Part shown: one piece after another, positions 8,283 to 17,595 of the stretch
Layout: the number at the start of each line of letters is the position of its first letter
Numbering within the stretch: position 1 is the stretch's first letter
Source: Sphingobium chlorophenolicum
Lineage (GTDB): Bacteria > Pseudomonadota > Alphaproteobacteria > Sphingomonadales > Sphingomonadaceae
Direction: 5' to 3'
Length of the DNA stretch: 48,731 nucleotides
Assembly (NCBI RefSeq): GCF_000722875.1
Contig: NZ_JFHR01000042.1
Span: 1-48,731 of the forward strand
Program-made: the position numbers and the translations under genes
Notes under the pieces: model-generated
Database searches by the model: none
Seen by the model: the letters and a program-made list of their open reading frames with translations, nothing else
Told to the model about the DNA's origin: nothing

Positions 8283-8746
8283 TCCTGGTCACTGTCGGAA
8301 CCCAACTGCCTTTCGACCGCCTCATCCGGGCCATGGACACTTTGGCGCCTTCTTTGGGCCAGCCCGTCTTCGCGCAGGTGGGAAAGGGCAAATTCCGGCC
8401 CCGGAACATGGAGTGGCAGGCGACATTGGACGCTTCCGAATTTGATCGACTGCTGAACCGCGCCAGCCTCATCGTCTCCCATGCCGGGACCGGGACGATA
8501 TTGCTGGCGCAGAACATGCGAAAGCCGCTGGTCATCATGGCGCGTCGCTCTTCATTGGGAGAGCATCGGAACGATCATCAGGTCGCGACAGCGAAGCAGA
8601 TGACCGGCCGCCCCGGCGTGCATGTGGCGGAAACTGTCGACGATCTGGCTCCCTCCATTGCAATCGCGAGCAGGGAGGAAGTGGAAGCCGCCATTCCGTC
8701 GCAGCGGGAACAGCTTAAGGCCGCCATCCGCGAATTCGTCGGATAG
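8279..8746 (+). CDS. PssE/Alg13-like glycosyltransferase subunit
   Basis: 155 residues from a GTG at 8279 that overlaps the upstream stop by four bases. The start is set by the family N-terminus ILVTVGTQLPFDRLI. The second conserved block, SLIVSHAGTGTILLA (about 60-75), is the donor nucleotide-sugar region of Alg13/MurG-like GT28 C-terminal domains, followed by KPLVIMARRSSLGEHRNDHQ, where the H-x-x-H/Q pattern is typical. It should be the catalytic half acting with the preceding subunit at the cytoplasmic membrane face. Sugar specificity (glucuronate) is inferred from context only. No obvious terminator separates it from the downstream opposite-strand tRNA. Confidence 0.85.
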   Translation: MILVTVGTQLPFDRLIRAMDTLAPSLGQPVFAQVGKGKFRPRNMEWQATLDASEFDRLLNRASLIVSHAGTGTILLAQNMRKPLVIMARRSSLGEHRNDHQVATAKQMTGRPGVHVAETVDDLAPSIAIASREEVEAAIPSQREQLKAAIREFVG

Positions 8747-8777
8747 CCGCAGGGACGTACACGATTTGGTGTTGAAT

Positions 8778-8852
8778 TGGCTCCCCGAGTAGGATTCGAA
8801 CCTACGGCCATTCGATTAACAGTCGAATGCTCTACCGCTGAGCTATCGGGGA
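8778..8852 (-). tRNA. tRNA-Asn (anticodon GTT)
   Basis: Read on the minus strand the gene begins TCCCCGATAGCTCAGCGGTA and ends in an encoded CCA (TGG at 8778-8780 on the plus strand). The acceptor stem TCCCCGA pairs with TCGGGGA, discriminator G. The anticodon arm is TTCGA-CTGTTAA-TCGAA, giving anticodon GTT. The T arm GTAGG-TTCGAAT-CCTAC is perfect. No integrase or attachment-site duplication is visible next to it. Confidence 0.97.
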
Positions 8853-8930
8853 GCGGCCCGGCTTCCGCTGGGCAGGCCGCGCCTATAGCAGCGGCTTTCC
8901 GGCAATGGCAAGCGCCAAATACCGGAATCT

Positions 8931-9707
8931 TCACGCGATGAACTGTTCCGCCGCGATCCGGTCGTCCAGCGTATGTTCCGGGTCGAACAGCAAAGTCAGC
9001 GGCGTCGCCCGGTCGATCATCACCTCGACCTGCGCGATGTCGCGCACTTCGCGCTGGTCGGCCACGGCGCTGACCGGACGCTTCACCGGATCGAGCACGG
9101 TGAACTGGATCGCCGTATTCTCCGGCAGGATCGCGCCGCGCCAACGCCGGGGGCGGAACGGACAGATCGGCGTCAGCGCCACCAGCGCTGATCCCAGGGG
9201 CAAAATGGGGCCGTGTGCCGAAAGATTATAGGCGGTCGATCCCGCGGGCGTCGCCACCAGAACCCCATCGCACACCAGTTCGGGCAGCACGGTGCGGTCG
9301 TTGACCTTCACCTCCAGCTTCGCGGTCTGGCGCGTCTCGCGCAGCAGGGACACTTCATTGATGGCGGGAATGGAGAAACGCTCCCCATCCACCGTATCGA
9401 CGGTCATGCGCAGCGGATTGACTTTGAACAGCTTGGCCGCCTCGATCCGCTGCTCCAGCCGTTCCAGCCGCCATTCGTTCATCAGAAAGCCGACTGTGCC
9501 TAGGTTCATGCCGAACACGGGCAATATCCGTCGCCCTTCCAGCATGGCGTGCAGCGTCTGGAGCATGAAGCCGTCGCCGCCCAGCGCAATGATCATATCC
9601 GCCTGTTCGACCGGCACGAAGTCATAGGCCGCGCGCAGCCTTTCCTCCGCTGCCTTGGCCGCTGGACTGGGGGAGGCGACCAGGGCGCGCCGGACATCGC
9701 CCGTCAT
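8931..9707 (-). CDS. nadK: NAD kinase
   Basis: 258 residues. The GGDG motif (ALGGDGFMLQTLH, about 42-54), FGMNLGTVGFL, the NEVSLLRE block (about 115-122) and DGVLVATPAGSTAYNLSAHGP (glycine-rich second motif, in part) are diagnostic of NAD kinase, which phosphorylates NAD+ to NADP+ in the cytoplasm. The short N-terminus before the GGDG motif is typical for alphaproteobacterial forms. The start codon overlaps the stop of moaA in an ATGA (9704-9707), so translation is probably coupled to moaA, which is upstream on this strand. Confidence 0.95.
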   Translation of the reverse strand: MTGDVRRALVASPSPAAKAAEERLRAAYDFVPVEQADMIIALGGDGFMLQTLHAMLEGRRILPVFGMNLGTVGFLMNEWRLERLEQRIEAAKLFKVNPLRMTVDTVDGERFSIPAINEVSLLRETRQTAKLEVKVNDRTVLPELVCDGVLVATPAGSTAYNLSAHGPILPLGSALVALTPICPFRPRRWRGAILPENTAIQFTVLDPVKRPVSAVADQREVRDIAQVEVMIDRATPLTLLFDPEHTLDDRIAAEQFIA

Positions 9708-10729
9708 CCGCCGGTCACGCTCATATGCCGCCGCACGGCCGCCGGTGCGCCCGCGCCGATGCGGAAATCATGGGCCGCCGGTTTCAGCCGCAGCGCCCGG
9801 TCGATCAGCGGCTCCACCGCAGCCGTTCCGCCCGCGCGGAAGGCGGATTTCAGGTCGACATGGTCCTCATGCCCCAGGCACATGAATATCTTGCCGTCGC
9901 AGGTCATCCGCATGCGGTTGCAGTCGGCGCAGAAATTCCGCGTCAGCGGCGTGATCAGCCCAAGCCGCGCGCCCAGCCCCTCGACAGCATGATAGCGCGC
10001 AGGGCCACCGGTGCGATGCGCGATCGGCGCCAGGGCATGACGCGCCCCGATGGCGTCGGCCACCTCCGTCAACGGCAGGTAATGATCGGTGCGATCTTCC
10101 CCGGTTTCGCCCAGCGGCATCGTCTCGATCAGCGTCAGGTCGAAGCCCTCAGCATCGCACCAATGCAGCATCGGCAGGATTTCATCCTCATTGATGCCCT
10201 TCAGCGCCACCATGTTGATCTTCACCGCCAGCCCGGCGGCCCGCGCCGCCTCCAGCCCCTCGAACACCAGCCGGATGTCGCCGTTGCGCGTCACATGGGC
10301 GAAGCGATCCGGATCGCGGCTGTCCAGACTGACGTTGATCCGCCGCACGCCCGCATCGGCCAGCGCCTGCGCATGCTGCGCCAGCCTGGTGCCGTTGGTG
10401 GTGAGCGTCACTTCGTCCAGCCCTTCGCCCAGATGCCGCCCGATGCGGCGGACGAGGTCTACGATATCCCGCCGCACCAGCGGCTCCCCGCCGGTCAGCC
10501 TGATCCTGCGTACGCCCCGCGCAATGAAGAGGTCCGCCAGCAGCGCGATCTCCTCCAGCGTCAGCACCTGATCCTTGGGCAGGAAAGTCATCCGCTCCGC
10601 CATGCAATAGCGGCAGCGCAGGTCGCAGCGGTCCGTCACCGAAATCCGCAAATAGCTGATCCGGCGGCCGAGCGCGTCGGTCAACGCCCTACGCCCCGGA
10701 TCGACCATGCCCTTATCGACCGTCTCCAT
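9704..10729 (-). CDS. moaA: GTP 3',8-cyclase (molybdenum cofactor biosynthesis)
   Basis: 341 residues. Radical-SAM cluster motif CDLRCRYC (about 34-41), LTGGEPLVRRDI, LTTNGTRLA and a C-terminal second iron-sulfur cluster in CADCNRMRMTCDGKIFMCLG identify MoaA. It turns GTP into 3',8-cyclo-7,8-dihydro-GTP, the first step of molybdopterin synthesis. The protein ends in Gly-Gly, the conserved MoaA tail that enters the active site. It is the first gene of a two-gene unit with nadK; I see no moa, mob or moe genes nearby, so the other cofactor genes must lie elsewhere. Confidence 0.96.
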   Translation of the reverse strand: METVDKGMVDPGRRALTDALGRRISYLRISVTDRCDLRCRYCMAERMTFLPKDQVLTLEEIALLADLFIARGVRRIRLTGGEPLVRRDIVDLVRRIGRHLGEGLDEVTLTTNGTRLAQHAQALADAGVRRINVSLDSRDPDRFAHVTRNGDIRLVFEGLEAARAAGLAVKINMVALKGINEDEILPMLHWCDAEGFDLTLIETMPLGETGEDRTDHYLPLTEVADAIGARHALAPIAHRTGGPARYHAVEGLGARLGLITPLTRNFCADCNRMRMTCDGKIFMCLGHEDHVDLKSAFRAGGTAAVEPLIDRALRLKPAAHDFRIGAGAPAAVRRHMSVTGG

Positions 10730-10825
10730 GCTTCCCTAGCTAGGCGATGGACCTGCCCCGCGCAAGCGTCCCCGGTTGCGGCAATGTGAACAGGTCGCTA
10801 ACCGATATACGGATAAAGGGGGGCG

Positions 10826-12862
10826 ATGGACCCTCCCAGGGAGCATCATGTGAGCGGTGAAACCGCACTGGACGGACAGCGCAGCCTTTTCATCCTGTCT
10901 CCGGGCGACCGCGACGGCCTGTCGCGGCAGGCGCAGGCCGCCGGTTGGCGCGCCATGGCCGCCCGCCGCGCGACCGACGCCGCGCAACGTTTTCTGCATA
11001 GTGATGCCCAGATCGCGCTGGTCGACATGCGCGGCGCGGGCGAGGGCGACGTCCGGCTGATCGCGTCGCTGGTTCCGGCGGTCGATGCGGGCGGCGGCGC
11101 GCTGGTCGTGCTGGTCGACGCGCAGCATATCGCCGCCGTGCCCGGCCTGCTGGAGGCGGGGGCGACGCATTTCCTGATCGCGCCTTTCACGCCGGGCGAA
11201 TTGCGCGCCACGCTCGCTTCCGCCCAGCGGCTGGTCGACCGGCTGGTGGGCGGCGCCACCCACAGCCGTCGCGCCCAGCGCATCCGGCGCGGCGACGCGC
11301 TGTTCTGGGAAAGGGAGGGGGACGCCGTCCGCCTCAGCGACAATCTCGCCCGCCATCTCGGCATTGAGGGGCGCAGTATCGGTCCGGCGGGCTTCATCCG
11401 CCGCCTGCCGCGTTCGGAGCGGCGTTCGGTGATCGCGGCCTTGCGCGGCATGATGCGTTCCGGCCGTCCCGAAGCCTTCGCCCATGCCGCTCCCGGCCGC
11501 CCCGGCGACCGGCTGGTCCATCATCTGCGCCTGATCGACGGCGTGGTCGCGGCGGATGTGGAATGGCTTTCCGACGCTTACGGCCCTGATGAGACGGGGC
11601 GCGATGACCTTACCGGCCTGCGTTCGCGGCAGGCGGCGCTCGACTGGCTGGACCGGCGCAAGGGGCTGGCGACCACGGTGCTCCTGCTGTCGATCAGCCA
11701 GTTCGACCGGATGAACGCTGCCTATGGCCAAGTGGTGGGGGACGCGCTGCTGGGCCGGATCGCCCGCCGGATCGAGCGCATGACGGTCGACATGGCCGCC
11801 GAAGCCATGGTGGCGCGCATCGCCGGGACGGAATTCCTGATCGGCCTGACCGGGGAAGCCGCCACGGCCGAGAAGGCGACTTTCCTCGCCCGCCAGCTCA
11901 TCGGCGCCATCGGCCGCCCGTTCAGCGCGGGCGATCACCTCATCCGCCTGACCGCCCGCTGCGGCATCGCCCAGTCGCGTTCCGACGATGACGCGACCCG
12001 CCTCATCCGTCGCGCCGGAACCGCCCTGGCTGACGCCAGGGTCGGGGGAGGGGAGGGCATCCGCATCTTCTCCTCCGAAAAGCGCAGCCGTCAGGTCGAC
12101 GCCGATCAGTTGGAGACCGACCTGCGCCTTGCCCTGCATCGCGGCGAGATCGCCATATTGTTCCAGCCGCAATATCCGGTCGGCGGCGAACAGATGGTCG
12201 GCGTGGAGGCGCTGGCCCGATGGAACCACCCGCAATATGGGGCGCTGGGCGCGGGGATGCTGTTCGCCACGGCGGAACGGTCCGACTATATGCTCCCGCT
12301 GTCGGCGCATATTCAGGCTGAAGCGCTGCGGCAGGCCGCCGCATGGCCCCGCGCTTTGTCCCACCTGCGCCTGTCTATCAACGTCACGGCGGAGGACATC
12401 GCCCAGCCCGGCTTCATGCCGCAATTCCTGAATCTGGTGGACATGAGCGGCTTTCCCCGGTCCCGCCTGACGGTGGAAATCACCGAAAGCGGGCTGATCG
12501 AGGATGTCGACAATGCGACAGCGCTGCTCACTGCGTTGCGCGCCGAGGGGTTGGCGGTGGCGGTGGACGATTTCGGCACCGGCTATTCCAGCCTCGCCTA
12601 TCTCAAGAGCCTGCCGCTGGATTATCTCAAGATCGACAGCGGCCTGGCGCAGGACATCGCGGGCACCGCCCGTGACCGCATCATCGTGCGCGGCGTGATC
12701 CACATGGCCAAATCGCTGGGCCTCAGCGTCATCGCAGAAGGGGTGGAGACGGAACAGCAACTCGACCTGCTGTCCCGCGAAGGTTGCGACTATTATCAGG
12801 GATTCCTGCGATCGGCGGGCGTTTCCTCCGCCGATCTGGTGGCGTTGGCGTTGAAGCCATGA
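10826..12862 (+). CDS. REC-like/GGDEF/EAL protein, probable cyclic-di-GMP phosphodiesterase
   Basis: 678 residues; ATG preceded by AAGGGGGG. Residues about 15-130 have receiver-like order (IALVDMRGAGEGD; LIAPFTPGEL), but the acidic N-terminal pair is missing and the conserved Lys is replaced by Ala, so phosphorylation is doubtful. A PAS-like or linker segment follows. The diguanylate cyclase domain (about 255-420) has AGTEF where GGDEF is expected (about 332-336), so cyclase activity is unlikely. The EAL domain (about 430-675) keeps EALARWNHP, INVTAEDI, EITESGL, DDFGTGYSS, KIDSGL, AEGVET and YYQGF, all metal and catalytic residues I know of. So it should degrade cyclic-di-GMP in the cytoplasm. 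It is divergent from moaA and convergent with the TorF-type gene 9 bp downstream. Confidence 0.9.
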   Translation: MDPPREHHVSGETALDGQRSLFILSPGDRDGLSRQAQAAGWRAMAARRATDAAQRFLHSDAQIALVDMRGAGEGDVRLIASLVPAVDAGGGALVVLVDAQHIAAVPGLLEAGATHFLIAPFTPGELRATLASAQRLVDRLVGGATHSRRAQRIRRGDALFWEREGDAVRLSDNLARHLGIEGRSIGPAGFIRRLPRSERRSVIAALRGMMRSGRPEAFAHAAPGRPGDRLVHHLRLIDGVVAADVEWLSDAYGPDETGRDDLTGLRSRQAALDWLDRRKGLATTVLLLSISQFDRMNAAYGQVVGDALLGRIARRIERMTVDMAAEAMVARIAGTEFLIGLTGEAATAEKATFLARQLIGAIGRPFSAGDHLIRLTARCGIAQSRSDDDATRLIRRAGTALADARVGGGEGIRIFSSEKRSRQVDADQLETDLRLALHRGEIAILFQPQYPVGGEQMVGVEALARWNHPQYGALGAGMLFATAERSDYMLPLSAHIQAEALRQAAAWPRALSHLRLSINVTAEDIAQPGFMPQFLNLVDMSGFPRSRLTVEITESGLIEDVDNATALLTALRAEGLAVAVDDFGTGYSSLAYLKSLPLDYLKIDSGLAQDIAGTARDRIIVRGVIHMAKSLGLSVIAEGVETEQQLDLLSREGCDYYQGFLRSAGVSSADLVALALKP

Positions 12863-12871
12863 GCGGGGGTG

Positions 12872-13621
12872 CTAGAGACTGAATCCCAATCGCCCGATCA
12901 ACGTCGCCCCAGCATGCCGGGTGCGGGAAGTGTCGATGCTGCTGTCGGCATAGCGCACCCCCGCAGACCAGCGCCCTTTGAGATAATCGACCCCGATCCC
13001 ATAGTCCCAATAGGCGCCGTCCGGCCGCAGCCGCGCCGCCCGCAGCGGATCGCGCGCATTTCCCGAAGATCGCCCAATCCGGGCCGAAACCGTCAGAGGC
13101 GTTCCCGGCACCCCCGCCGACGCAGAGGCCGAAAGATATAGATTATCCCCGCCAACAGCAGATTGCCGGGGCGCATAATTCCCGTTGATGTCGATACTGG
13201 CGGGTCCGATCAGAAAACCCGCACCCGCGCCTATCTCTCCATAGCCCTGGCCGGACGATCCCGGAAACAGATGGTAGCGCCCCTCTGCCGAAAGCCGCCA
13301 TCCGCCGATCTGCCGCATATAGGCCGCGCCCAGATCGACCACCGCATCCGCCCCGCCATGCCGGTCGCTCCCCCAGAGCGAAACGGCCGAGCCGTCCAGG
13401 CTCAGCCCCTCCGCCACCGGCACGGACAGGGCAGCGCGCACCACCGGATCGCCCTCGCTCCAACTCAGTCCACGGCGCCGCTCATCGCTCGCAATCTCCA
13501 CCGTCGCCGAAACCCGGTCGGCATATTGGGCAAAGGCCGGACCCGCACTGGCCCACGCCGCAAGGGCGCAGGCCAGCGCAACCCGTTTCTCAGTTGGAGG
13601 CAAGTTTGCGGACGGCATCAA
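12872..13621 (-). CDS. TorF-family putative outer-membrane porin
   Basis: 249 residues. An N-terminal hydrophobic stretch (VALACALAAWASAGPAFAQ) is a signal peptide. The mature part is an alternation of short amphipathic strands with aromatic residues, for example SATVEIASDERRRGLSWSEG near the start, WDYGIGVDYLKGRW, and ends in a terminal aromatic strand LIGRLGFSL, as in outer-membrane barrels. The early SDERRRGLS segment is typical of the TorF/Gcw_chp family found in sphingomonads and xanthomonads. Its transported substrate is unknown. The start lies 32 bp inside the end of the upstream gene on the same strand, so the two are probably co-transcribed; a later start is possible. Confidence 0.75.
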   Translation of the reverse strand: MMPSANLPPTEKRVALACALAAWASAGPAFAQYADRVSATVEIASDERRRGLSWSEGDPVVRAALSVPVAEGLSLDGSAVSLWGSDRHGGADAVVDLGAAYMRQIGGWRLSAEGRYHLFPGSSGQGYGEIGAGAGFLIGPASIDINGNYAPRQSAVGGDNLYLSASASAGVPGTPLTVSARIGRSSGNARDPLRAARLRPDGAYWDYGIGVDYLKGRWSAGVRYADSSIDTSRTRHAGATLIGRLGFSL

Positions 13622-14009
13622 GCTCAGCCAATAGCGGCGCCCGGTCGGCTTCCGCCACCGCGATCAGATGGTCGCGAATCTGGCCCGCATATTGCGCCAG
13701 GTTGCGCTCGCCCGACTGGCGGCCCGGCGTGCAAGCGCCATGCTCGCTGCCCGAAAACCGCTTGTGGCTGGAAATGGTGCGGCTGAGCGCGGGACCATGG
13801 TTCAGCGCGCGGTCGACCACGATGGTCGCGGTCCACTGGCAACGCTGCATGTCCATCCGGTTCGGGGTCTTGGCCCCCAGCGTCCTCGTCTGGAATTCTG
13901 CCCGTGCATTGTAGGTCGCCTGTACCGGCGTCCCGCCATGGTCGATCTGAACGCTGTGGGATGCCGTAGGCATCGCCGCCGCGGCCAGCGCAATAAGGGT
14001 CAAACTCAT
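13590..14009 (-). CDS. Hypothetical exported protein
   Basis: 139 residues from the ATG at 14009, chosen because AGGAG lies about 8 bases upstream and the protein then starts with a signal-like segment (MSLTLIALAAAAMPTASHS). The mature part contains two cysteines (RCQWTATIVVDRAL and GACTPGR), spaced about 50 residues apart, which could form a periplasmic disulfide. The C-terminus is helical (AEADRAPLLAELDAVRKLAS). I do not recognise a family. It lies between mfd and the TorF-type gene on the same strand, overlapping the latter, so an envelope role alongside that barrel is possible but unproven. Confidence 0.7.
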   Translation of the reverse strand: MSLTLIALAAAAMPTASHSVQIDHGGTPVQATYNARAEFQTRTLGAKTPNRMDMQRCQWTATIVVDRALNHGPALSRTISSHKRFSGSEHGACTPGRQSGERNLAQYAGQIRDHLIAVAEADRAPLLAELDAVRKLASN

Positions 14010-14110
14010 ATCAATCTCCTGCTCGATGCCGGGCTTTCCTGTCCGGTCATCGATGCAGAATTTAGGTCGCGACTGTTTCCGGCTCTTTTCTGCGCCATAA
14101 CAAAGCGGTG

Positions 14111-17100
14111 CTATCCCGCCGCTTTCGCCAGTCCCTTCGACAATTGCAAAGCCCCGTTCAACCGCGCTCCCGGATCGGCCCAGGCCCGGTTCACCACGAT
14201 CTTGCTGTCCGGCCGCAGCCGCGCCACGCCGTTCAGGCGCTGAATATAAGCGACCAGATTTTCCGGCTTGGGGAAGCGATCCTCGAAGAAGCTGACCAGC
14301 GCGCCCTTCGGCCCCACATCGATCTTGGCGATGTTGGCGGCGACGCAATTCTGCTTGATCTCGATGACCTTGAACAGATTTTGCGTCGGCGCGGGCAGCT
14401 TCCCGAACCGGTCGATCAGTTCCGCCGCAAAAGCCTCCAGCCCCTGCCGGTCCTCGACCTCGTTGAGGCGGCGGTACAGGCCCATGCGCAGGTCGAGGTC
14501 GGGTACATAATCCTCCGGAATCAGGATTGGCGCATCGACGGTGATTTGCGGCGAGAAGCTCTCCCGCTTCTCGATCCCGGCGCCGCCCGCCTTGGCCTCC
14601 AATATCGCATCCTCCAGCATCGACTGGTAAAGTTCGAACCCGACTTCCTTGATGTGCCCGGACTGCTCATCGCCCACCAGATTGCCCGCGCCCCGGATAT
14701 CCAGGTCATGCGAGGCCAACTGGAACCCAGCCCCCAGCGTATCCAGATCGGACAGCACCTTCAGCCGCTTTTCCGCCGTCTCGGTAATCACCCGGTTCGC
14801 GGGCGTGGTGAAATAGGCATAGGCCCGCGTCTTCGACCGGCCCACCCGCCCACGAAGCTGATATAATTGCGCCAGCCCGAAGCGATCCGCCCGATGGATG
14901 ATCAGCGTATTGGCGGACGGAATATCCAGGCCGCTCTCCACGATGGTGGTCGACAGCAGCACATCGTACCGCTTGTCGTAGAAGGCCGACATCCGTTCCT
15001 CGACCTCGCCCGCCGCCATCTGGCCGTGGGCGACGATGGGCTTCACCTCCGGCACTTCGGTGCGTAGGAATTCCTCCACCTCGGTCAGGTCGGCGATGCG
15101 CGGCACCACGAAGAAGCTCTGCCCGCCGCGGTAATGTTCGCGCAGCAAAGCCTCCCGGATCACGACCCCATCCCAGGGCATGATGTATGTCCGCACCGCC
15201 AGACGGTCGACCGGAGGCGTCTGGATGACGGAAAGCTCGCGCAGCCCGGACATCGCCATCTGCAACGTCCGGGGGATCGGCGTCGCCGTCAGCGTCAAGA
15301 CATGGACGTCGGTCTTGAGCGATTTCAGCCGCTCCTTGTGCGTCACGCCGAACCGCTGCTCCTCGTCCACGATGACCAAGCCAAGCCGCTTGAATTCCAG
15401 CCCCTTCGCCAGCAGCGCATGGGTGCCGACCACGATATCGACGGTCCCGTCGGCAAGGCCCGCCTTCACGGCCTTCGCCTCCTTGTCCGGCACCAACCGC
15501 GACAGGCGGCCGATATTCACCGGAAAGCCCCGGAAGCGTTCCTCGAAATTCATATGATGCTGCCGGGCGAGCAGGGTGGTCGGGCAGATCACCACCACCT
15601 GCATTCCCGCCATCGCCGCCACGAAAGCGGCCCGCAAAGCGACCTCCGTCTTGCCGAACCCGACATCGCCGCAGACCAGCCGGTCCATCGGCCTACCCGC
15701 GCTCAGATCCTCGATCACATCGCCGATGGCGCGGTCCTGATCTTCCGTTTCCTGATAGGGGAAACGGTCCACGAAGGCCGGATAACCGGCGCTGTCCGGT
15801 TCCGCCACGGTCGCCGCCCGCAAGGCCCGTTCCGCCGCCGTCTTGAGCAATTCGCCCGCAATCTCGCGGATGCGCTCCTTCATCCGGGCCTTGCGCCGCT
15901 GCCACGCCTCGCCGCCCAGCTTGTCGAGGCTTACGCCCTCGCTGTCGGAGCCATAGCGGGAAAGAACCTCCAGATTCTCCACCGGCACGTACAGCTTGTC
16001 GCCGCCCGCATATTCCAGCGCCACGCAGTCATGCGCCGCCTTGGCCACCGGAATCTGCGTCAGCCCCTCATAACGCCCGATCCCATGGTCCATATGCACC
16101 ACCAGATCGCCAGGCGAGAGCGTAGCCAGCTCCTGCAAAAAGGCGTCGGCATTCTTCTTCCGCTTGGCGCGCCGGACCAGCCGGTCGCCCAGCATGTCCT
16201 GCTCCGTCAGCACCGCCACGTCAGGCGCGGCAAAGCCATGGTCCAGCGGCAGGACGGTCAGCACCGTGCTGCCCCCGGCGGCGATTCCCAATGCCTCCTG
16301 CCAGCTATCCGCCGCCGCGATCCGTTTCAGCCCATGATCGGCCAAAAGCCCCGAAAGCCGCTCCCGCGCACCCCCGGAATAGCTGGCGATCACGACCTTC
16401 TTCTTCGCCCGCTGCAACGACGCGATATGCTTGCCCACAGCCTCATAGACATTGGCGTTCTGCGCCCGCTCCGGCGCAAAATCACGCGGCCCGTCGACGG
16501 CGAAATCGATGACGGAGGCGCTTTCCGGCTCATGAAAGGGCGTGGTGGCGTGCATGGGCCATTCGTGAACCAGCCCGTCCCATTCCGCGCTGTCCAGATA
16601 CAGCGCCGCCGGCTCCAAAGGCCGATACGCCCCCGGATCGGAGGATTTCGCCTGCACCCGGTTGGCGTGATAATCCCGGATCGCCTCGAACCGGGCCTCC
16701 GCCGCGCCCGCCACGCCATGGTCCAGCACCACGATAGTGTCGTCGCCCAGATGTTCGGACATCGGCACCAGCCGTTCCTCGAACAGCGGCAGCCAATGCT
16801 CCATCCCCGCCAGCCGCCGCCCGTCGCTCACCGCCTGATAAAGCGGATCGCCCGTCGCCGTGGCCCCGAACGTCTCGCGATAGCGACCGCGAAACCGTTT
16901 GATCGTCTCCTCATCCAGCAAAGCTTCGGACGCGGGCAGCAGCGTGAAGCCATCGACGCTGCCGCTGGTCCGCTGATCGGCGGGGTCGAAGCGCCGCACC
17001 GTCTCTATCTCATCGCCGAAGAAATCGAGCCGCAAGGGCTGTTCCTCGCCGCCGGGAAACAGGTCGACAATGCCGCCGCGAATGGCGAATTCGCCCCGGT

Positions 17101-17584
17101 CATGAACGGTATCCGTCCGCACATAGCCGTTGGCCTGCAACATTTCCGCCAGCCGCGAAATCGCGATCCGCTCCTTGGGCGCGAGCTTCGCCACCAACTG
17201 CCGCACGCGAAAGGGGGTGAGCGTCCGCTGAGTCAATGCATTGAGCGTCGTCAGGACAAGCTGCGGTCCCTTGGGCTTGCCCTGCAAGGCATAAAGCCCC
17301 GCCAGCCGCGCCGAAGCCGACCTGAGCGAAGGACTGGCCCGGTCATAGGGCAGGCAGTCCCAGGCGGGAATTTCGACGATCTCGATCTCCGGCGCGAAAT
17401 AATGCGCCGTGTCCGCCACCGCCCGCATAAGCTGCTCATCGGGCGCCACGAACAGCGCCCGCCCAGAACCGGAACCGGCTGCGGCCCGCGCGATGTCCGC
17501 CAGCAACCAGGGCTGAAACCCGGCGGGAACCCCCGAAAGGGTGACCGGGGAGGAGGCTTTGAGAATCTTGAGAAGGTCGGTCAT
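14111..17584 (-). CDS. mfd: Transcription-repair coupling factor
   Basis: 1157 residues, a normal Mfd length. N-terminal UvrB-like region (PEIEIVEIPAWDCLPYDR; FPGGEEQPLRLDFFGDEIE), a central RNA polymerase-interaction domain (LSPGDLVVHMDHGIGRYEGL; LEYAGGDKLYVPVENL), then a superfamily-2 translocase: Walker A CGDVGFGKTE (about 640), DEEQRFGV (about 740), TATPIPRTLQMAMSG, and TTIVESGLDIPSANTLII with QLRGRVGRS, followed by the C-terminal Mfd domain. It removes RNA polymerase stalled at lesions and recruits UvrA. It lies downstream of sdhE on the same strand, separated by a GC-rich repeat that begins 12 bp before its start codon. Confidence 0.98.
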   Translation of the reverse strand: MTDLLKILKASSPVTLSGVPAGFQPWLLADIARAAAGSGSGRALFVAPDEQLMRAVADTAHYFAPEIEIVEIPAWDCLPYDRASPSLRSASARLAGLYALQGKPKGPQLVLTTLNALTQRTLTPFRVRQLVAKLAPKERIAISRLAEMLQANGYVRTDTVHDRGEFAIRGGIVDLFPGGEEQPLRLDFFGDEIETVRRFDPADQRTSGSVDGFTLLPASEALLDEETIKRFRGRYRETFGATATGDPLYQAVSDGRRLAGMEHWLPLFEERLVPMSEHLGDDTIVVLDHGVAGAAEARFEAIRDYHANRVQAKSSDPGAYRPLEPAALYLDSAEWDGLVHEWPMHATTPFHEPESASVIDFAVDGPRDFAPERAQNANVYEAVGKHIASLQRAKKKVVIASYSGGARERLSGLLADHGLKRIAAADSWQEALGIAAGGSTVLTVLPLDHGFAAPDVAVLTEQDMLGDRLVRRAKRKKNADAFLQELATLSPGDLVVHMDHGIGRYEGLTQIPVAKAAHDCVALEYAGGDKLYVPVENLEVLSRYGSDSEGVSLDKLGGEAWQRRKARMKERIREIAGELLKTAAERALRAATVAEPDSAGYPAFVDRFPYQETEDQDRAIGDVIEDLSAGRPMDRLVCGDVGFGKTEVALRAAFVAAMAGMQVVVICPTTLLARQHHMNFEERFRGFPVNIGRLSRLVPDKEAKAVKAGLADGTVDIVVGTHALLAKGLEFKRLGLVIVDEEQRFGVTHKERLKSLKTDVHVLTLTATPIPRTLQMAMSGLRELSVIQTPPVDRLAVRTYIMPWDGVVIREALLREHYRGGQSFFVVPRIADLTEVEEFLRTEVPEVKPIVAHGQMAAGEVEERMSAFYDKRYDVLLSTTIVESGLDIPSANTLIIHRADRFGLAQLYQLRGRVGRSKTRAYAYFTTPANRVITETAEKRLKVLSDLDTLGAGFQLASHDLDIRGAGNLVGDEQSGHIKEVGFELYQSMLEDAILEAKAGGAGIEKRESFSPQITVDAPILIPEDYVPDLDLRMGLYRRLNEVEDRQGLEAFAAELIDRFGKLPAPTQNLFKVIEIKQNCVAANIAKIDVGPKGALVSFFEDRFPKPENLVAYIQRLNGVARLRPDSKIVVNRAWADPGARLNGALQLSKGLAKAAG

Positions 17585-17595
17585 CGGTTACTCAG

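Noticed and set aside
8778..8852. tRNA-Asn as an integration site for a mobile element.
   Set aside because: No integrase, no partial tRNA duplication and no change in gene content or composition next to it.
10736..12760. Long open frame antisense to the GGDEF/EAL gene (over 670 codons).
   Set aside because: Same cause: antisense shadow of a GC-rich gene with no recognisable domain.
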